DNA from: Litomosoides sigmodontis
Lineage: Eukaryota; Nematoda; Chromadorea; Rhabditida; Onchocercidae
DNA: 64,000 bases
Direction of reading: 5' to 3'
Assembly (NCBI GenBank): GCA_963070105.1
Contig: OY718807.1
Coordinates: 10,230,483-10,294,482 of the forward strand
The position numbers and the translations under genes were made by a program. The notes beneath the pieces were generated by a model. The model was given only the letters and a program-made list of their open reading frames with translations. It ran no database searches and had not been told where the DNA came from. This document shows, one piece after another, positions 9,953 through 24,661 of the stretch (within the stretch, counting starts at the first letter, position 1; each line of letters begins with the position of its first letter).

Positions 9953-12900
9953 ATGGCCAAGATTTCTCGCAAGGAGAGACTTTACAGTAGCATTGGAATG
10001 CTTCTTCATGTGCTCTTTGTGGCTGGTCCTTTGGATTTTTGGTACTGGATTCGAGCCAGTCTGAAGTGCGTAAACGGACGCACCGTTGTTATTACGGGTG
10101 GTGCGTCCGGTATTGGTAAACGGTTAGCTGAATTATTCGCTATACGTTTGGGTGCCAAAGTTGCTATTTTGGACGTCAACCAAGTAAGTCGTTGTTTCAT
10201 AGCTCTTCAAAAGGCAGAAAGAACGGGATTTTTTAGTGGCATGTCGCAGTACATAGCTCTTCGTTTATCACTATAATTCGTGGCGCGCATCTTAAATTAA
10301 AATGGCAGCTGAAAATATATCGTTTGAGTCGCAATAAGTATACTTTTGTTTTTGATATGATATTGGCCGAGCTTCCGTCCGACTTAGTGATTTCATCACA
10401 GCTGACCATTTGAATTTTTTTCTATCACTCCTAGGAAGGTACGAATGACAAAGTTGTACTGTGATCGGAGAAGCGAGCAAGATATCCATGTATCTTTGAT
10501 ATCTTTTACTAATTTGTACTGCACAGGCTATACTGCACTGTACTACCATATGAGGCTGTCACTACAATGTCGTTGCGTTTTCGCTTACCGAGCACACTCT
10601 TAGCAATCTTGCTTCTAATTCGTACGGCAGGACACAGTGTTCTCGTGAGGTTAGAACTGTGCTGCTGTCCTTTTCGTTTTGATGGAAGGCCGCCGCTCAC
10701 TAGCGACGCGTCTCATCAATATCAGCTAAACGAGTGACTCACTCACACTTACGTAGCATCCACTAATCACTTAGTCATGCATAACAGCGCGCACCTTTTT
10801 TACTGGCGATCATTACTGCTAATAAGTACGCTAATCAAGTTAAAGTTATTGATGAAACTTGCAAAATAAACCCAACAGGAGATGAAAGCGGCACTTCTGT
10901 GCATTTATTGTAGGATGGCGCTCAGGAGACAGTGGACAACATTGTTGAGAGTGGTGGCATTGCGAAGTGCTGGAAATGTGACATTAGCCAGGTAGAGGAG
11001 ATGAACGAATGCGCCCGACAAATTAATCTCGCATTTGGTTTGCTCCGTTCTACTTCATTTGTCATCATTGTTTCTGATTTCTCCATTGTCGCTCCACTCG
11101 CTCAGTTGGCGCACTTTCAATTGTCCTTTTATTTCAATTTTTATTCTCTCGCTGGAAAAGATCATAACCATTGCGCACACGGACAATGAATATCATAAAC
11201 ATTTCGTAACTGAAGGAAGCAGATGTTGAGAGGAACTGACTGAATGCAACAGATAAAGATGGAGGAAATATGTTATTAAATAGGCTAAACGACAATTTTA
11301 ACAAAAAGATTCCGGTGAATTTTAGGAAATGTTGATATCGTAATCTGTAATGCAGCTGTTTTGTTTATCGGAGGAATGTTAGATTTGACGACATCGCAAC
11401 TCCAGAAATCGCTCGATGTCAATGTGATGGGAACAATGAACGTTTGTTTACAAGCTTTGGGATTCGGGCATTTTTCCTTTCTTCCTTTCAATTTCTCAAT
11501 GAAAAACCTATTTGTATGAGCAAAGCAAAAGTACTTGTGACCAGCCACAGTAGGCACGAGGTTACTACTATTCAACTCCACAGTTCTTTCAAAACTGTGG
11601 AAAGAATTAATTTGAGGACAAACTATAATGATGAGTATACGTTTCACTGATGTAACGGAAACCGTAAGTGGGTTAAATAAAAATTGAACAACTTGCTCAA
11701 CTAGCAAGAAATACATTTAATCGAGTGTTTGAACAATTACGATATTTGTTGCTCCTGTTTTATGTGCATGCTCTTACCTTGATAGCAGTACTGATAAACA
11801 GTAAAATTAATTAGAAACCATAAAAATCTTTAGCTTACTAGATAGGAAGACAGGGGAAAGAGTGAATGAAGAAAATGATATTGCTACTAAATGCGCGTTT
11901 GCAGACAATTCGAGCATTTCTTCACTCCATGGAGCAGCGAAATGAAGGACAAATAGTTGCAGTTTCGTCAATTGCAGGTTTCTGCGGTGAAACGAACGGT
12001 ATCGCATATTGGTTAGTGGTTATGTACTTTGTGGCGTTTGAGAAATGTACTGAATGTACCAGTTATAATAGTCCCGAGAAATATACTCCAATTAGTTGAA
12101 CACTAAAATTGTTGAATTCTTTGTTCGATCCAGTTATAGTTATCATCATCATTTTATAATGCAGGATTTTATCTACATTATTATGCACCTACTTTGGGGT
12201 TTTTTCTGAAGGAAACTGATTTTGCTGGCAATGAAGTCATCTCATTAAGTGTATCGGTATTCCAACCATAAATGCTGGGAAATTGTCGGTCCGCATGCAC
12301 CTGACCTCACACGCTTCATTCCTTTTGCAGTAGCACGAAATTTGCCGTAAGAGGTATAATGCAGTGTCTGGAAATGGAAATGAAGGATAAAGGCCTAAAC
12401 GGTATACGGTGCACAACAGTGTGTCCATACTTCACACGAACACCGATGGTTCTGAATTTGCGAATGAGACCTACATCTATGTAAGCTTATTCTTTGACAG
12501 CTGACCATTAAAATTAGCTTTTCCATTACTCTGGAAGGAACTGAAGCTACGAATAGGAAAATCATATAGTGCGAGTAAGGCGGCCGCAATATGCTGTGTG
12601 GTTCTTTTATGTCTTTTATTGATTCGTAAGGAAGCTATATCATTTGAGGCTGTCACTGTAATATCCTTGTATTTCGCTTATTTCTTTCTGAAACTAGTCA
12701 TTGAAATTAACCTAACATTTCTTACTGAAATTTTTTTTATTTCAAAAAAAAATTAGCCTCAGCTATAGTTAAAGGACAACTCCTACGCTTACTGCTAATT
12801 ACCTCTCATTTGATCGGTAAATTTCTTTTAAAGTTTTTCTGCATCTTTACATGACCAGAGAATAATGAAAGGAGTGAGGGATAACAGGAAATAAATATAC

Positions 12901-13650
12901 TGCTGATATATTGCAGATGGCTACCATTTATGTCTGTCGATCGTTGTGCATACGAAATTACAGATGCCATCCTGAAAGAGAAAAATATCGCATTTGTGCC
13001 ATGTTATGTTAGTATCGTTGCGCAGTTGAAGGGGTAAATATTGGAAGCAGTTTTTCAGTTAAATAAAATGTTACATTTTTTTACGAGAAAAACTGTTTTT
13101 GTTGAGTAAGCAGATTTAGTAATGGTAAATTCCTAATATTCACATTCTCCAACCATAATAAAAAAAGAAAATGAAGCAGTGGATGAAGGAAAAACAATCG
13201 GTCTTTTTGATGGATTGTTAATAATGAACAAAGCAAGATCAGCATGATGGGGTGTGATGGGATGGCCATAGCTGCTGTAACTGCACAAAAAGAAGGAAAA
13301 AAGATGCTAATCTTCGATTTTCCTGAGCTGCTAAATTTTGCCGTTTCTGGAATCAGTTGTAGTCTTATACTGGTATGATTTAAAGTCATGTGTACATAGG
13401 ATGAAACATATCAAGTACTACCTTCCCCAGGTTGCTGTCAGAACGCGTAGCATATGCCTGTAGAGAATACCTAAATTGTCGTTATGAACCATTAATGGAT
13501 GACGAAATAGAAAAGGACGAGATAACAATTGGCAAGAAAGTGGATTACTTTAAGGAGTTGAATGCTGGCAAGAAATATCTGATGCTTGTCACTTATCTCC
13601 TATTATTGGTAATTCCTTCAGGGTTACATTTGCTTTGTAGTTATGGTTAA
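9953..13650 (+). CDS. Short-chain dehydrogenase/reductase (SDR16C / RDH10-HSD17B11-like)
   Basis: Seven exons join in phase: 9953-10183, 10914-11037, 11326-11441, 11905-12011, 12331-12480, 12917-13033 and 13431-13650, giving 354 aa. A hydrophobic N-terminus (about residues 15-35, SIGMLLHVLFVAGPLDFW) suggests membrane or lipid-droplet anchoring. The NAD(P) loop is VVITGGASGIGKRLAE, the NNAG-type motif reads CNAAV, the catalytic Ser lies in VSSIAGF, and the active-site YxxxK is YCSTK, created across the exon 4/5 junction. The C-terminus ends in a hydrophobic stretch (LMLVTYLLLLVIPSGLHLL). The layout resembles the SDR16C group (retinol dehydrogenase 10, HSD17B11, C. elegans dhs genes), which oxidise or reduce lipid alcohols at ER or lipid-droplet membranes. 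The actual substrate cannot be deduced. The exon 2 donor (GTTTGC) is weak, but the reading frame requires it. Confidence 0.85.
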
Positions 13651-16563
<2,913 letters not shown>

Positions 16564-16903
16564 AATAATTAATAAATAAAAAATAAATAATAAATAATAA
16601 ATAATAAATAATAAATAATAAATAATAATAAATAATAAATAATAAATAATAAATAATAAATAATAAATAATAAATAATAAATAATAATAAATAATAAATA
16701 ATAATAAATAATAAATAATAATAAATAATAAATAATAATAAATAATAAATAATAAATAATAATAAATAATAAATAATAATAAATAATAATAAATAATAAA
16801 TAATAATAAATAATAAATAATAAATAATAATAAATAATAAATAATAATAAATAATAAATAATAATAAATAATAAATAATAATAAATAATAAATAATAATA
16901 AAT
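16564..16903. repeat. AATAAATAAT-type low-complexity array, block 1
   Basis: A mixture of 7-bp and 10-bp units built from TAAA and TAA. It is clearly derived from the neighbouring array by single-A insertions. It ends abruptly at a unique 48-bp segment. Confidence 0.9.
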
Positions 16904-16951
16904 ATTCATGACTTATTGTTAATAAAAAAGTTTGCAAGAAAAATTAATTAA
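16904..16951. repeat. 48-bp direct repeat, copy 1 (inside the satellite)
   Basis: A segment that starts ATTCATGACTTATTGTTAAT and ends AAATTAATTAA, embedded between two satellite blocks. An identical 48-bp copy lies at 17666-17713 in unique flanking DNA. Confidence 0.92.
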
Positions 16952-17452
16952 ATAATAATAAATAATAAATAGTAATAAATAATAAATAGTAATAAATAAT
17001 AAATAGTAATAAATAATAAATAGTAATAAATAATAAATAATAATAAATAATAAATAATAATAAATAATAAATAATAATAAATAATAAATAATAATAAATA
17101 ATAATTAATAATAAATAATAAATAATAAATAATAAATAATAAATAATAAATAATAAATAATAAATAATAAATAATAAATAATAAATAATAAATAATAATA
17201 ATAAATAATAATAAATAATAATAAATAATAATAAATAATAATAAATAATAATAAATAATAATAAATAATAATAAATAATAATAAATAATAATAAATAATA
17301 ATAAATAATAATAAATAATAATTAATAATAAATAATAAATAATAAATAATAAATAATAAATAATAATAAATAATAATAAATAATAATAAATAATAAATAA
17401 TAAATAATGAATAATAATAATAAATAATAAATAAGTAATAAATAAATAATAA
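16952..17452. repeat. AATAAATAAT-type low-complexity array, block 2
   Basis: A second block. It begins with regular 17-bp units containing TAG (AATAGTAATAAATAATA) and then passes into TAATAAA/TAATAATAAA units. It ends in unique sequence near 17453. Confidence 0.9.
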
Positions 17453-18096
17453 AAAGTTAAGAAAATGGCTCGATTTCACCTGGAAAAATGCGTTACTATC
17501 TAATCGCTCATTTCTGTTTGTTATGTAAATTTATTTCTAATATTGTTTGGCTCTGAACTAAATTCAATGGAAAATATACTTGCAATAGCGCAATTCCATG
17601 TTCATTCTGTTGTACTAATATGTACGCTGTAAGGTGCTTGAGTAGCAAAAAGTAATGCATGCGCCATTCATGACTTATTGTTAATAAAAAAGTTTGCAAG
17701 AAAAATTAATTAATATATTTGCTGAACAGAGGAGTCAGATGAGCTTCGGTCAGATGAATTTCTGCTTCATACTTATCGTGTAGGTGTAGGATCATCAGAT
17801 TCGTACCACAGTAACCAACAATGCGAAATTGGTTCCCTCATTGTCGTGTAAGTGTGAAACATTCGTTCACATGCCTTCTAAGCAGAGCAAGGCGAGGGGG
17901 GGTCGGGAAGACGATGTCATTCTTGAGATTCAGTTGCAGGTGGCTCACATCATTTGATTTTTCTTATTTGGATACCAGTGTTTCTAATCATTATTGATAT
18001 TTTCGGAACTTTTTAAGGGAAATTTTGAACAATATCTGATCACGCAGTGTTGTGGATTCGATAAGGCAATTCTTGAATTTCAAATCTCAATAAGCA
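17453..18096. other. Intergenic region with the second 48-bp repeat
   Basis: Unique AT-rich sequence between the satellite and the TMEM254-like gene. Apart from the 48-bp repeat, no coding or RNA feature is visible. Confidence 0.35.
17666..17713. repeat. 48-bp direct repeat, copy 2 (unique flank)
   Basis: Identical to 16904-16951. The flanks differ, so this is a duplicated segment and not part of the array. Confidence 0.92.
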
Positions 18097-18847
18097 ATGA
18101 ATGATTCCTTCAGGACGCCCCACATAATCTGGTGGATTCTTGTACCAGTTGCTTTGTTAATCAATTTTGTGAGTTTTTTGATACTCAAGAGCTTTTTATT
18201 ACTGGTTACAAGAATCTATCCTTTTCTTTTCATCTAAGGGTCAGCCAATTCCTTCATCTTTAAGCTATTACCATACATCTCAGGGTTGAACCTTGCCACT
18301 ACCTTATTTTTCACACCTACTGACTGACTGTTGAAGAAATAATTGGTATTGATTGACAACCAACAGCCGTTAGGTATCTGAAGTGTAGCGATATTAGGGA
18401 ACGTTGAGGAACGACACTAAAAGCAGTAATCGAAAAGAGCTTCTATTTTACTATTTCCATAAAATTTTTAATTTCAAGAATAGAATGGGAGTAATACGTG
18501 AGAAATTACATCCCATAATTTCATTTGAACCTCTAGGCTACATAGAATCGCTATGTTAAAGTAATTCTTTGTAGATGGCGTGGTGTGATCCGCATTGGTT
18601 TGGTCACTTTGGTGCACCAGGAGAGTTTCTGAAATTTCTGTGCTTACGCTTCCCGTCATTCTTCATAGCAACGAACCTGTTCGCGCTGATAATGCATTTG
18701 GCAGAATCATTGTACTCTTTCAAATTGTGCGATCTGCTGCACATATCACGAAATAATACTTTGAAATGGATGTTGCAAACATTCATTCTCGGTTATCCAT
18801 CACTACGAATACTCCTCAACCGGAAGATAGCGTATAGGGATCGGTGA
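18097..18847 (+). CDS. TMEM254: TMEM254-like small membrane protein
   Basis: Two exons, 18097-18168 and 18575-18847, join in phase 0 to give 114 aa. Exon 1 is almost entirely one hydrophobic segment after MNDSFRTPH (IIWWILVPVALLINF). Exon 2 contains WFGHFGAPGEFLKFL, then a hydrophobic helix leading into MHLAESLYSFKLC and a C-terminal LKWMLQTFILGYPSLRILL. The AESLYxxKLC motif, the overall length and the helix order resemble the TMEM254 (C10orf57) family, whose function is unknown. The assignment rests on remembered motif similarity, so it is moderate. Donor GTGAGT and acceptor TTTGTAG are both good. Confidence 0.65.
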
Positions 18848-19602
18848 TAATTAATAATTATGATTGACGAATTTAAACCTATCTACTAAAAACTTTATTC
18901 TTTTCTTCGGAGTAAAATTACACGCAACGCTTATGATGGAACAGAATAGTTTGGTAATTATTCATCTGCCTCATCGCTTCACTGAATTGACATATGCTTA
19001 AGTTTCTGAAGTGACCACTGGTCTTTGCATAATTTGTCACCGTTCATCCTTTGTTTAGAGTTTAATAAAATTCAAAAATTTCTAAGAATACATAACGAAG
19101 TAGTGCAATGGAAATGAAGTACACAATGGTATGGATCCAGTCCTCCCGCTCTGAAGCTACTTCCAGTAGGAAGTTATACAGTTCTGCGGCACCTCATCAT
19201 TTTGCTGGAAGGCTGTAGCAGCAACAGACCATCGCAATGGTTATAACGCTTTTGACGTAGCCTCACCTCGGCTATGGAAAGCACCTCATCATTAGTTCCT
19301 TCTGTTCCAACCATCACTGTCTGCAATCCACTTTTTTATTACAATTGCAGTGAGATGCAATTAAATGCAGAAATGACTGGTTACCATTGCGCAGTGGGGA
19401 AAGGAAACAGCAATTTCTGCTGGTAATCAGTGGCTTAAAAGTAAAACAGTTGCGCACATTTCGTAGGAGTTGCAAGCACTCCATTGATAGCGTTGTGTGC
19501 TGAAACAGAAACACACATAAAGAAAGAGTGGTTGATTCTTGAATACTAAATTTTCTTCAGCTCTTTTCATTTCTGCATTTCCATATTGAAAAATACGCAC
19601 AC

Positions 19603-19631
19603 ATCTCTCTCTCTCTCTCTCTCTCTCTCTC
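19603..19631. repeat. (CT)n microsatellite
   Basis: About 14 copies of the CT dinucleotide in intergenic DNA. Confidence 0.9.
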
Positions 19632-20465
19632 GACTATTAACATTCAGTGACAGTGATTCGTATCCTCCAATTCTACTCCTATTTAACTTAAATGATAAAG
19701 GCATGATGAGGAGGTTCACAGGAGAATCAACGTCAACATATGTGCGCGCATCAGTGAGTGAACTTATATACATTCAGCTTCATCCACTTCATAGGAATTT
19801 TTTTAGGAAACAAATTACTTCCTGTAAATGAAGAAAATTAAGAGAAGAGGATCTTTCAGCACTCCTTCTCACCCTCGCCCGGCACTTGCCAACAGTGATC
19901 CCAATTTCTCATTTCACACGGCTTAAGGCGATTCCCTGATGACGCGTTATTAATGCTAATGCTTTCTACCGAACCAATTATCCTGTCCCCAATTTTTTAT
20001 CCCTATTAAATGGTTAGTTTGAGTGCTACCATATTTATTTAACGTCTTATTTAAAAAAAATTATTCTGGTCGAAATGTCTCAACGAATATCGATATTTAT
20101 TACCACAACTACTCTGATATGAAATATATGACGGTCAGAAATAGGTTTTGTTTCACTGGGGGACTGGAAACAAAATGGTCACATAACACCCTAACTACAC
20201 ATACCGCGTCCTGTAATCATTCGATGAGCGTGACATACACACGTACACGCTCTACGCTTAACAGACACATCACCTTGGCTTTAGCAAAATATGATAGGCT
20301 CATGTTCGGGTTGCTAATATACGACTCAGAGCGAGTGGTGTTGATTGTGCGCGTATTGCACGTGATGGTGTGAATGTTGAAGCATTTAACATATCTCACA
20401 TCCCTCTAGCTACTGGCATTGCTTAGCTTCTCGCAAGCATCACACTGTTTCCTGAATATTGAGCT

Positions 20466-20475
20466 CAAGTTTCAG
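20466..20475 (+). promoter_or_regulatory. Probable SL trans-splice acceptor of the FAM32A-like gene
   Basis: AAGTTTCAG ends at 20475, 12 bp before the ATG at 20488. No in-frame coding exon lies upstream, so spliced-leader addition is the simplest reading. Confidence 0.5.
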
Positions 20476-20487
20476 GTATTTCGGGAG

Positions 20488-21334
20488 ATGAGTCGTGACG
20501 TCAGCAGCAACAACAGTGATCCATACAAAGAAGTGATTCGAGGTGGTTTAAAGTTGAAGAAGGGCAAGTTAAAATTCAAGAAAAAAGTAGGTTTTATGTT
20601 TAAGAATGCAAAAATGGTGATTATTGCTTTGTGACACCAAATTCACTTCATTTATATTATTCGTAAAGTGTTGCACCATCTCTTTGCGAAATAAAGTAGG
20701 TAAAGCAAGGAGGGAAATTTTTTATCGAAATATTTTCTTTGATAATGCTTTCCACGTTCTGAAGTATGAAATATAACGAAGGATAAGCATTCCAGAATTT
20801 ATCGATTTTATTCAAGAAAATTACAATATTGCTTTAAATTATTATGTTTTTCAGAAAAAAGAAAGTGTAGACTTAAAAAATATTGATATAACTATCCACA
20901 AAGACGCCGATACGGCAGTTACATATAAAACGGCAGCAGAGATAGCGTTTGAGAAACGACAGCTGCAAAATCAAGTGAGAATTTTCTCAGTTTTACTAAT
21001 GTAACAGGCTTTTTCATATTGCTTTGCTGCATACAGTTATAGTATCCACGCTAGAATTACCCGAGACAAGGAGTGGTTCCATTTTTTAAAGCTTTTGCAT
21101 GGAGTAATGTTACTGCTGATTAACAGAATGTAGATTATACAGGCATTTTACAACAGATTTGCAGTCGTGTTTATTTGTAATTATTATGAGAACATGCTAT
21201 TTATACTTTTACAGTTTGAACGGCTGGCGAAAAAAGCAGCTGTAAGTCATCGTGAAAAAGTTGAAAAGTTCAATCAGCAGATGAGTGAACTAACCGAATT
21301 CAATGATATACCTAAAGTTTCGTGGACGAAGTGA
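20488..21334 (+). CDS. FAM32A: FAM32A-like protein
   Basis: Three exons, 20488-20586, 20855-20974 and 21215-21334, join in phase 0 and give 112 aa, the same length as human FAM32A. The N-terminus has a lysine-rich stretch GGLKLKKGKLKFKKK. The middle has KTAAEIAFEKRQLQNQ, matching the family's TPAQ.AFEK.Q. The C-terminus runs HREKVEKFNQQMSELTE then FNDIPKVSWTK, which closely matches the diagnostic FNRHLDTLTEH.DIPKVSWTK ending. FAM32A is a small nuclear protein found in the catalytic spliceosome, where its C-terminus helps position the 5' exon for exon ligation. Conservation of that tail suggests the role is kept. Confidence 0.9.
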
Positions 21335-21339
21335 TCCTA

Positions 21340-21795
21340 GATTTTGTGATAAAGCCCTAGGAGGAATTTTTGAAGTATTGCTTTTAATGTTTCGTTGATT
21401 TACTGCATTAAGATTTTATATAACCTAATAATGAATTTGCATTCTGGTTGCTAGTGCATATATTCATGCTGTATTCCATTCGTTACTTTATTCATTCGTT
21501 ATTTATAGTGGTGATAATTTTCTGAGTGATTGTCACTGTCTTTTTGTACATATGTTGATTTTTTGAATTAGTAAATTATTTCAAGTATGTGAAGTTTGCA
21601 CATGAATTGTAATTGGAAATCCATGATAACTGCTTAAAAATCTTTAGAATGTAGAATAGTAATTTGAAAACTTATGCCGTCGAATTACTTTTATCGAATT
21701 GTGTAATCAAATTATTTATCGAATATGATAGATTTTGTGATGAAGCCGTAGAAGGAATTTTTGAAGCATTGCTTTTAATGTTTCGTTGATGTGCT
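21340..21795. repeat. Diverged direct repeat (two copies of about 70 bp, 386 bp apart)
   Basis: Copy 1 is at about 21340-21410 and copy 2 at about 21726-21795. Both carry GGAATTTTTGAAG, then ATTGCTTTTAATGTTTCGTT, then CTGCATT. They differ at scattered positions. Confidence 0.8.
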
Positions 21796-22076
21796 GCATT
21801 TTTTTATGATTTTATGTAACATTTGTCGAACTATTTAATGCACATAACGCGTAAAAGAAGCACATAATCAGTGTTGGATTCTTTTCCATTAGTTGGGATG
21901 TGATAGAATGAGTAGGGCGTCTTGACTAACATTCTTCACCGTGAATGGTTTGTATTTATTATTGTAATCAATTCTTCATCAAGACAACTGCATATTTGGG
22001 TTATAAATCTTAGGATGTAGGGGAATGTTCTTCTTAACTTTAAAAAAAAATGCTGAAAATAAGTTGCCAGATAGTT

Positions 22077-22084
22077 TCTTTCAG
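22077..22084 (+). promoter_or_regulatory. Probable SL trans-splice acceptor of the UVRAG-like gene
   Basis: TTCTTTCAG ends at 22084, 18 bp before the ATG at 22103. Confidence 0.5.
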
Positions 22085-22102
22085 GATTGTCGCTGAAGTG
22101 AA

Positions 22103-24661
22103 ATGAATCGACCATCCAAAAATGAAGTGATTGCCGAAGGAAACGAAAATCAACCGTCAACTTCATGCATTGCAAAGGACAAGCTTGTTCCATCCTATAC
22201 ATATAGCAGCTGGAAAAGGTATTGAATTTTTTATTTAAACTACTACTACTTAAAAAGTCAAATTTAAGCTAAATTTTACATTTCCAATGCATATTAAGGG
22301 ATTGTAGTGAAATAACAAATATCTTCTTTGTAGGTTACGTGATGTTTGTCGTGCATTACAAGAAACGCAGGAAATAACTTTGCTCCAACGGGAGAAATTG
22401 GATGCATTGTTGACAAATCAGAAAGAATACCGTGAGCTGGTTAGAATTACTCGTTTTAAAGAAGTCCGACGCCACACACTGCTCTATAACGAATCCACAT
22501 CCGTAAAACTTTATTTAAGGCCGATCGAGTACAGTGCGAACAAGTTGAGTTGCAAACATTACGAGATTATGTGGAGAGACAGAAGTGTCGTGTAATGACG
22601 TGTCGCATGAAATTGATTCATTTTAATGACGAAAAGTTTCACAAAGGTGTTTAATTTTTAATAAGACTATTCGTATTGGGTGATATTTATGACACTGAGC
22701 TTTTTCACTCCTATTTGATTGCAGTAACATCGGCATCACTTTGGAACTGAAGTAGTCTGTTTGGAAAAGATTACTAGATTCCTCATACGGTTTAGGAATG
22801 ATTCTAATAAGGGGTAACTGTTTGACACACATCAGCAGAAGCTTTGCAACAAGTGTCAAGTAGTATGCTGTTATAGATATGATGACCAATAAACGATCAG
22901 ACGAAGTTATAAAAATACAAGAAGATTTACTGAGACGGAAAGCTACACTTTCTTTGGCAAAGTATGCTTCATACGAATTATTTTCATTAACGAGACGCAG
23001 TTTTAGATAACGAATCTAAAATAGTTCAGTGTGACCCTTGTTTAACAGTGCTTTTTATGTAGTAAATTTGGGCAGAATATTTAGTTGATACATTAAAAGC
23101 ACCTGCAGTGCTCATAAATTAACATTTCTGCAAAATTATTCAATGTTGTTTATTAGAGATAATTTGCTCTTAATCGCTTCACATTTGGCATGGCGTCGAA
23201 GAAAGATGGTTAACGATCTGATGCATATTTATATTATCAATTTAAATACATCACCAGAAGCACGTTTGATGCCTTCAGCGTGTACCTGTCACTCGATAGC
23301 CTGTATTACTGGTCTTCATCTTCCAGATGCTTTATCTTTCTCAGGTTAATTTCTGACTTGATGTTAGAAAAACGCTGCAAAGAGAAGTTAGTTGTTAGAG
23401 ATTTACTAAGATACTGAATAAGTCATCATAACCCTACATTTCCAGGACATTCCGATGTAGAAATTAGTGCTGCTGTAGGATATGTTGTTCAAGTTCTGTC
23501 TTTACTATCTCGAATATACAATTTCCCTTATCAATACAGCATGTTTTTCTTTGGCTCAAAATCAACAATAAAAGACCCAATACTTGAGGAGAGGTAAGCG
23601 TTTGCATTAATTTTCCGCTTCATCTTTCAATCGTTTATCGTTAATGCATCACTTGAAAATTTAAGTTTTGATTCTGATTTGAAAGTCAAGAATTCTTCAT
23701 TTATACCCATTTTTTTGTATATTCTCAATTGCGGAAGGCTTAAAAAGGAAGACTTGATCATAGATGATGTTTTTAGATATCCTCTATATGGCGTGACACG
23801 GAATCGTGAGAAATTTGAGGAAGGGATGTTGCTGTTAAATAAAAATATATCACAACTTCGATGGTCATTTGGTATAACTACGAAAAAATTGGGGAGAACT
23901 TTATGGAATTTACAAGACTTACTGCTACATATTGTTAGCGAGAGGTAATTTAGGGAAAAATGAAGTTGATATTCTGAGTTTTTGTTATAATTTATATCCT
24001 GGATGCAATTGATTCAAAAAGAATTAGAATGGTTAAAAAGACAGGATAGTTAGTATAATAGCTATGCTTTTGTTTTTTAAGAATTAAGATCTTGCAGAAA
24101 CAGGAGAGGCTGTCTTTGTTGTGAAATTCTAGATTGCACATAACGTAAAAATGTTTGACAATTGTAGTCTAGTATTAAGGAATATTGATGATTAGTTATT
24201 TACCGTCCACATTTCAGATATGACACTTCTTTGGATTCAAAGTTTCAGAGACCATCAATTAGCTACAGGAACGTTGAAAATATAGATACAAGTTCACTTA
24301 AATGTGCAAGGCGAAATAGTGACTTTTATCAATACAGCGTCGAAAATGAGTCTTCCATACCTTTACAGGTGCTAAATCTGCATCATTAATAGTAGATGTT
24401 CTTTTTTTCCATTGTGTATAAGTTGGAAAAGAAAGCAGAACTTTTTCACACTGTTTGTTGTATAGCGGCATGGAAAATACTTGCAGGCAGGCAAGTATCG
24501 CTTCGGTGAAGTGGGCATTACTGTTTGATTCATTTAATTTTGCTACGTTGACACTAATTCCTCCACAAAATAATGAAGACGATAGGGCTAGAAAGCTTTC
24601 TGTAGCCCTGAACAACAATAGTATTGCCTTGAGTGCTTTTTTTTGTAAGTTTTACAGCTAA
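22103..24661 (+). CDS. UVRAG: UVRAG/Vps38-like subunit of the Vps34 complex, with an apparent frameshift
   Basis: Eight exons: 22103-22218, 22334-22646, 22877-22961, 23157-23344, 23446-23593, 23777-23944, 24218-24368 and 24491-24661, about 446 aa. A short Ser-rich N-terminus is followed by a coiled coil (exons 2-3). A globular part follows with YIINLN, then SKSTIKDPILEERYPLYG and LLLNKNISQLRWSFG, matching the UVRAG signatures STIKDNI, REFPLYP and LLNKNIAQLR. UVRAG/Vps38 joins Beclin-1, Vps15 and Vps34 in complex II, acting in endosome maturation and autophagosome fusion. Exon 2 changes frame near 22505-22508, where one base appears to be missing from an A run; all other junctions join in phase. 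No C2 domain precedes the coiled coil. The C-terminal end may be 24661, or a further exon near 24700 may add a few residues. Confidence 0.82.

Larger units (their letters stand above)
18848..20487. other. Intergenic region
   Basis: About 1.6 kb with no convincing exon. It holds a (CT)n tract at about 19603-19631. A 13-bp sequence GCACCTCATCATT occurs twice (about 19190 and 19282), a possible remnant of a duplication. Confidence 0.4.
21335..22102. other. Intergenic region with a duplicated 3' UTR segment
   Basis: 3' flank of the FAM32A-like gene. A segment of about 70 bp just after the stop (21340-21410) recurs with a few substitutions at about 21726-21795. An SL-type acceptor for the next gene lies at 22084. 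Confidence 0.6.

Noticed and set aside
9600..9990. Two overlapping open frames upstream of the SDR gene
   Set aside because: They compete in different frames, match no family and lie in the likely promoter or outron.
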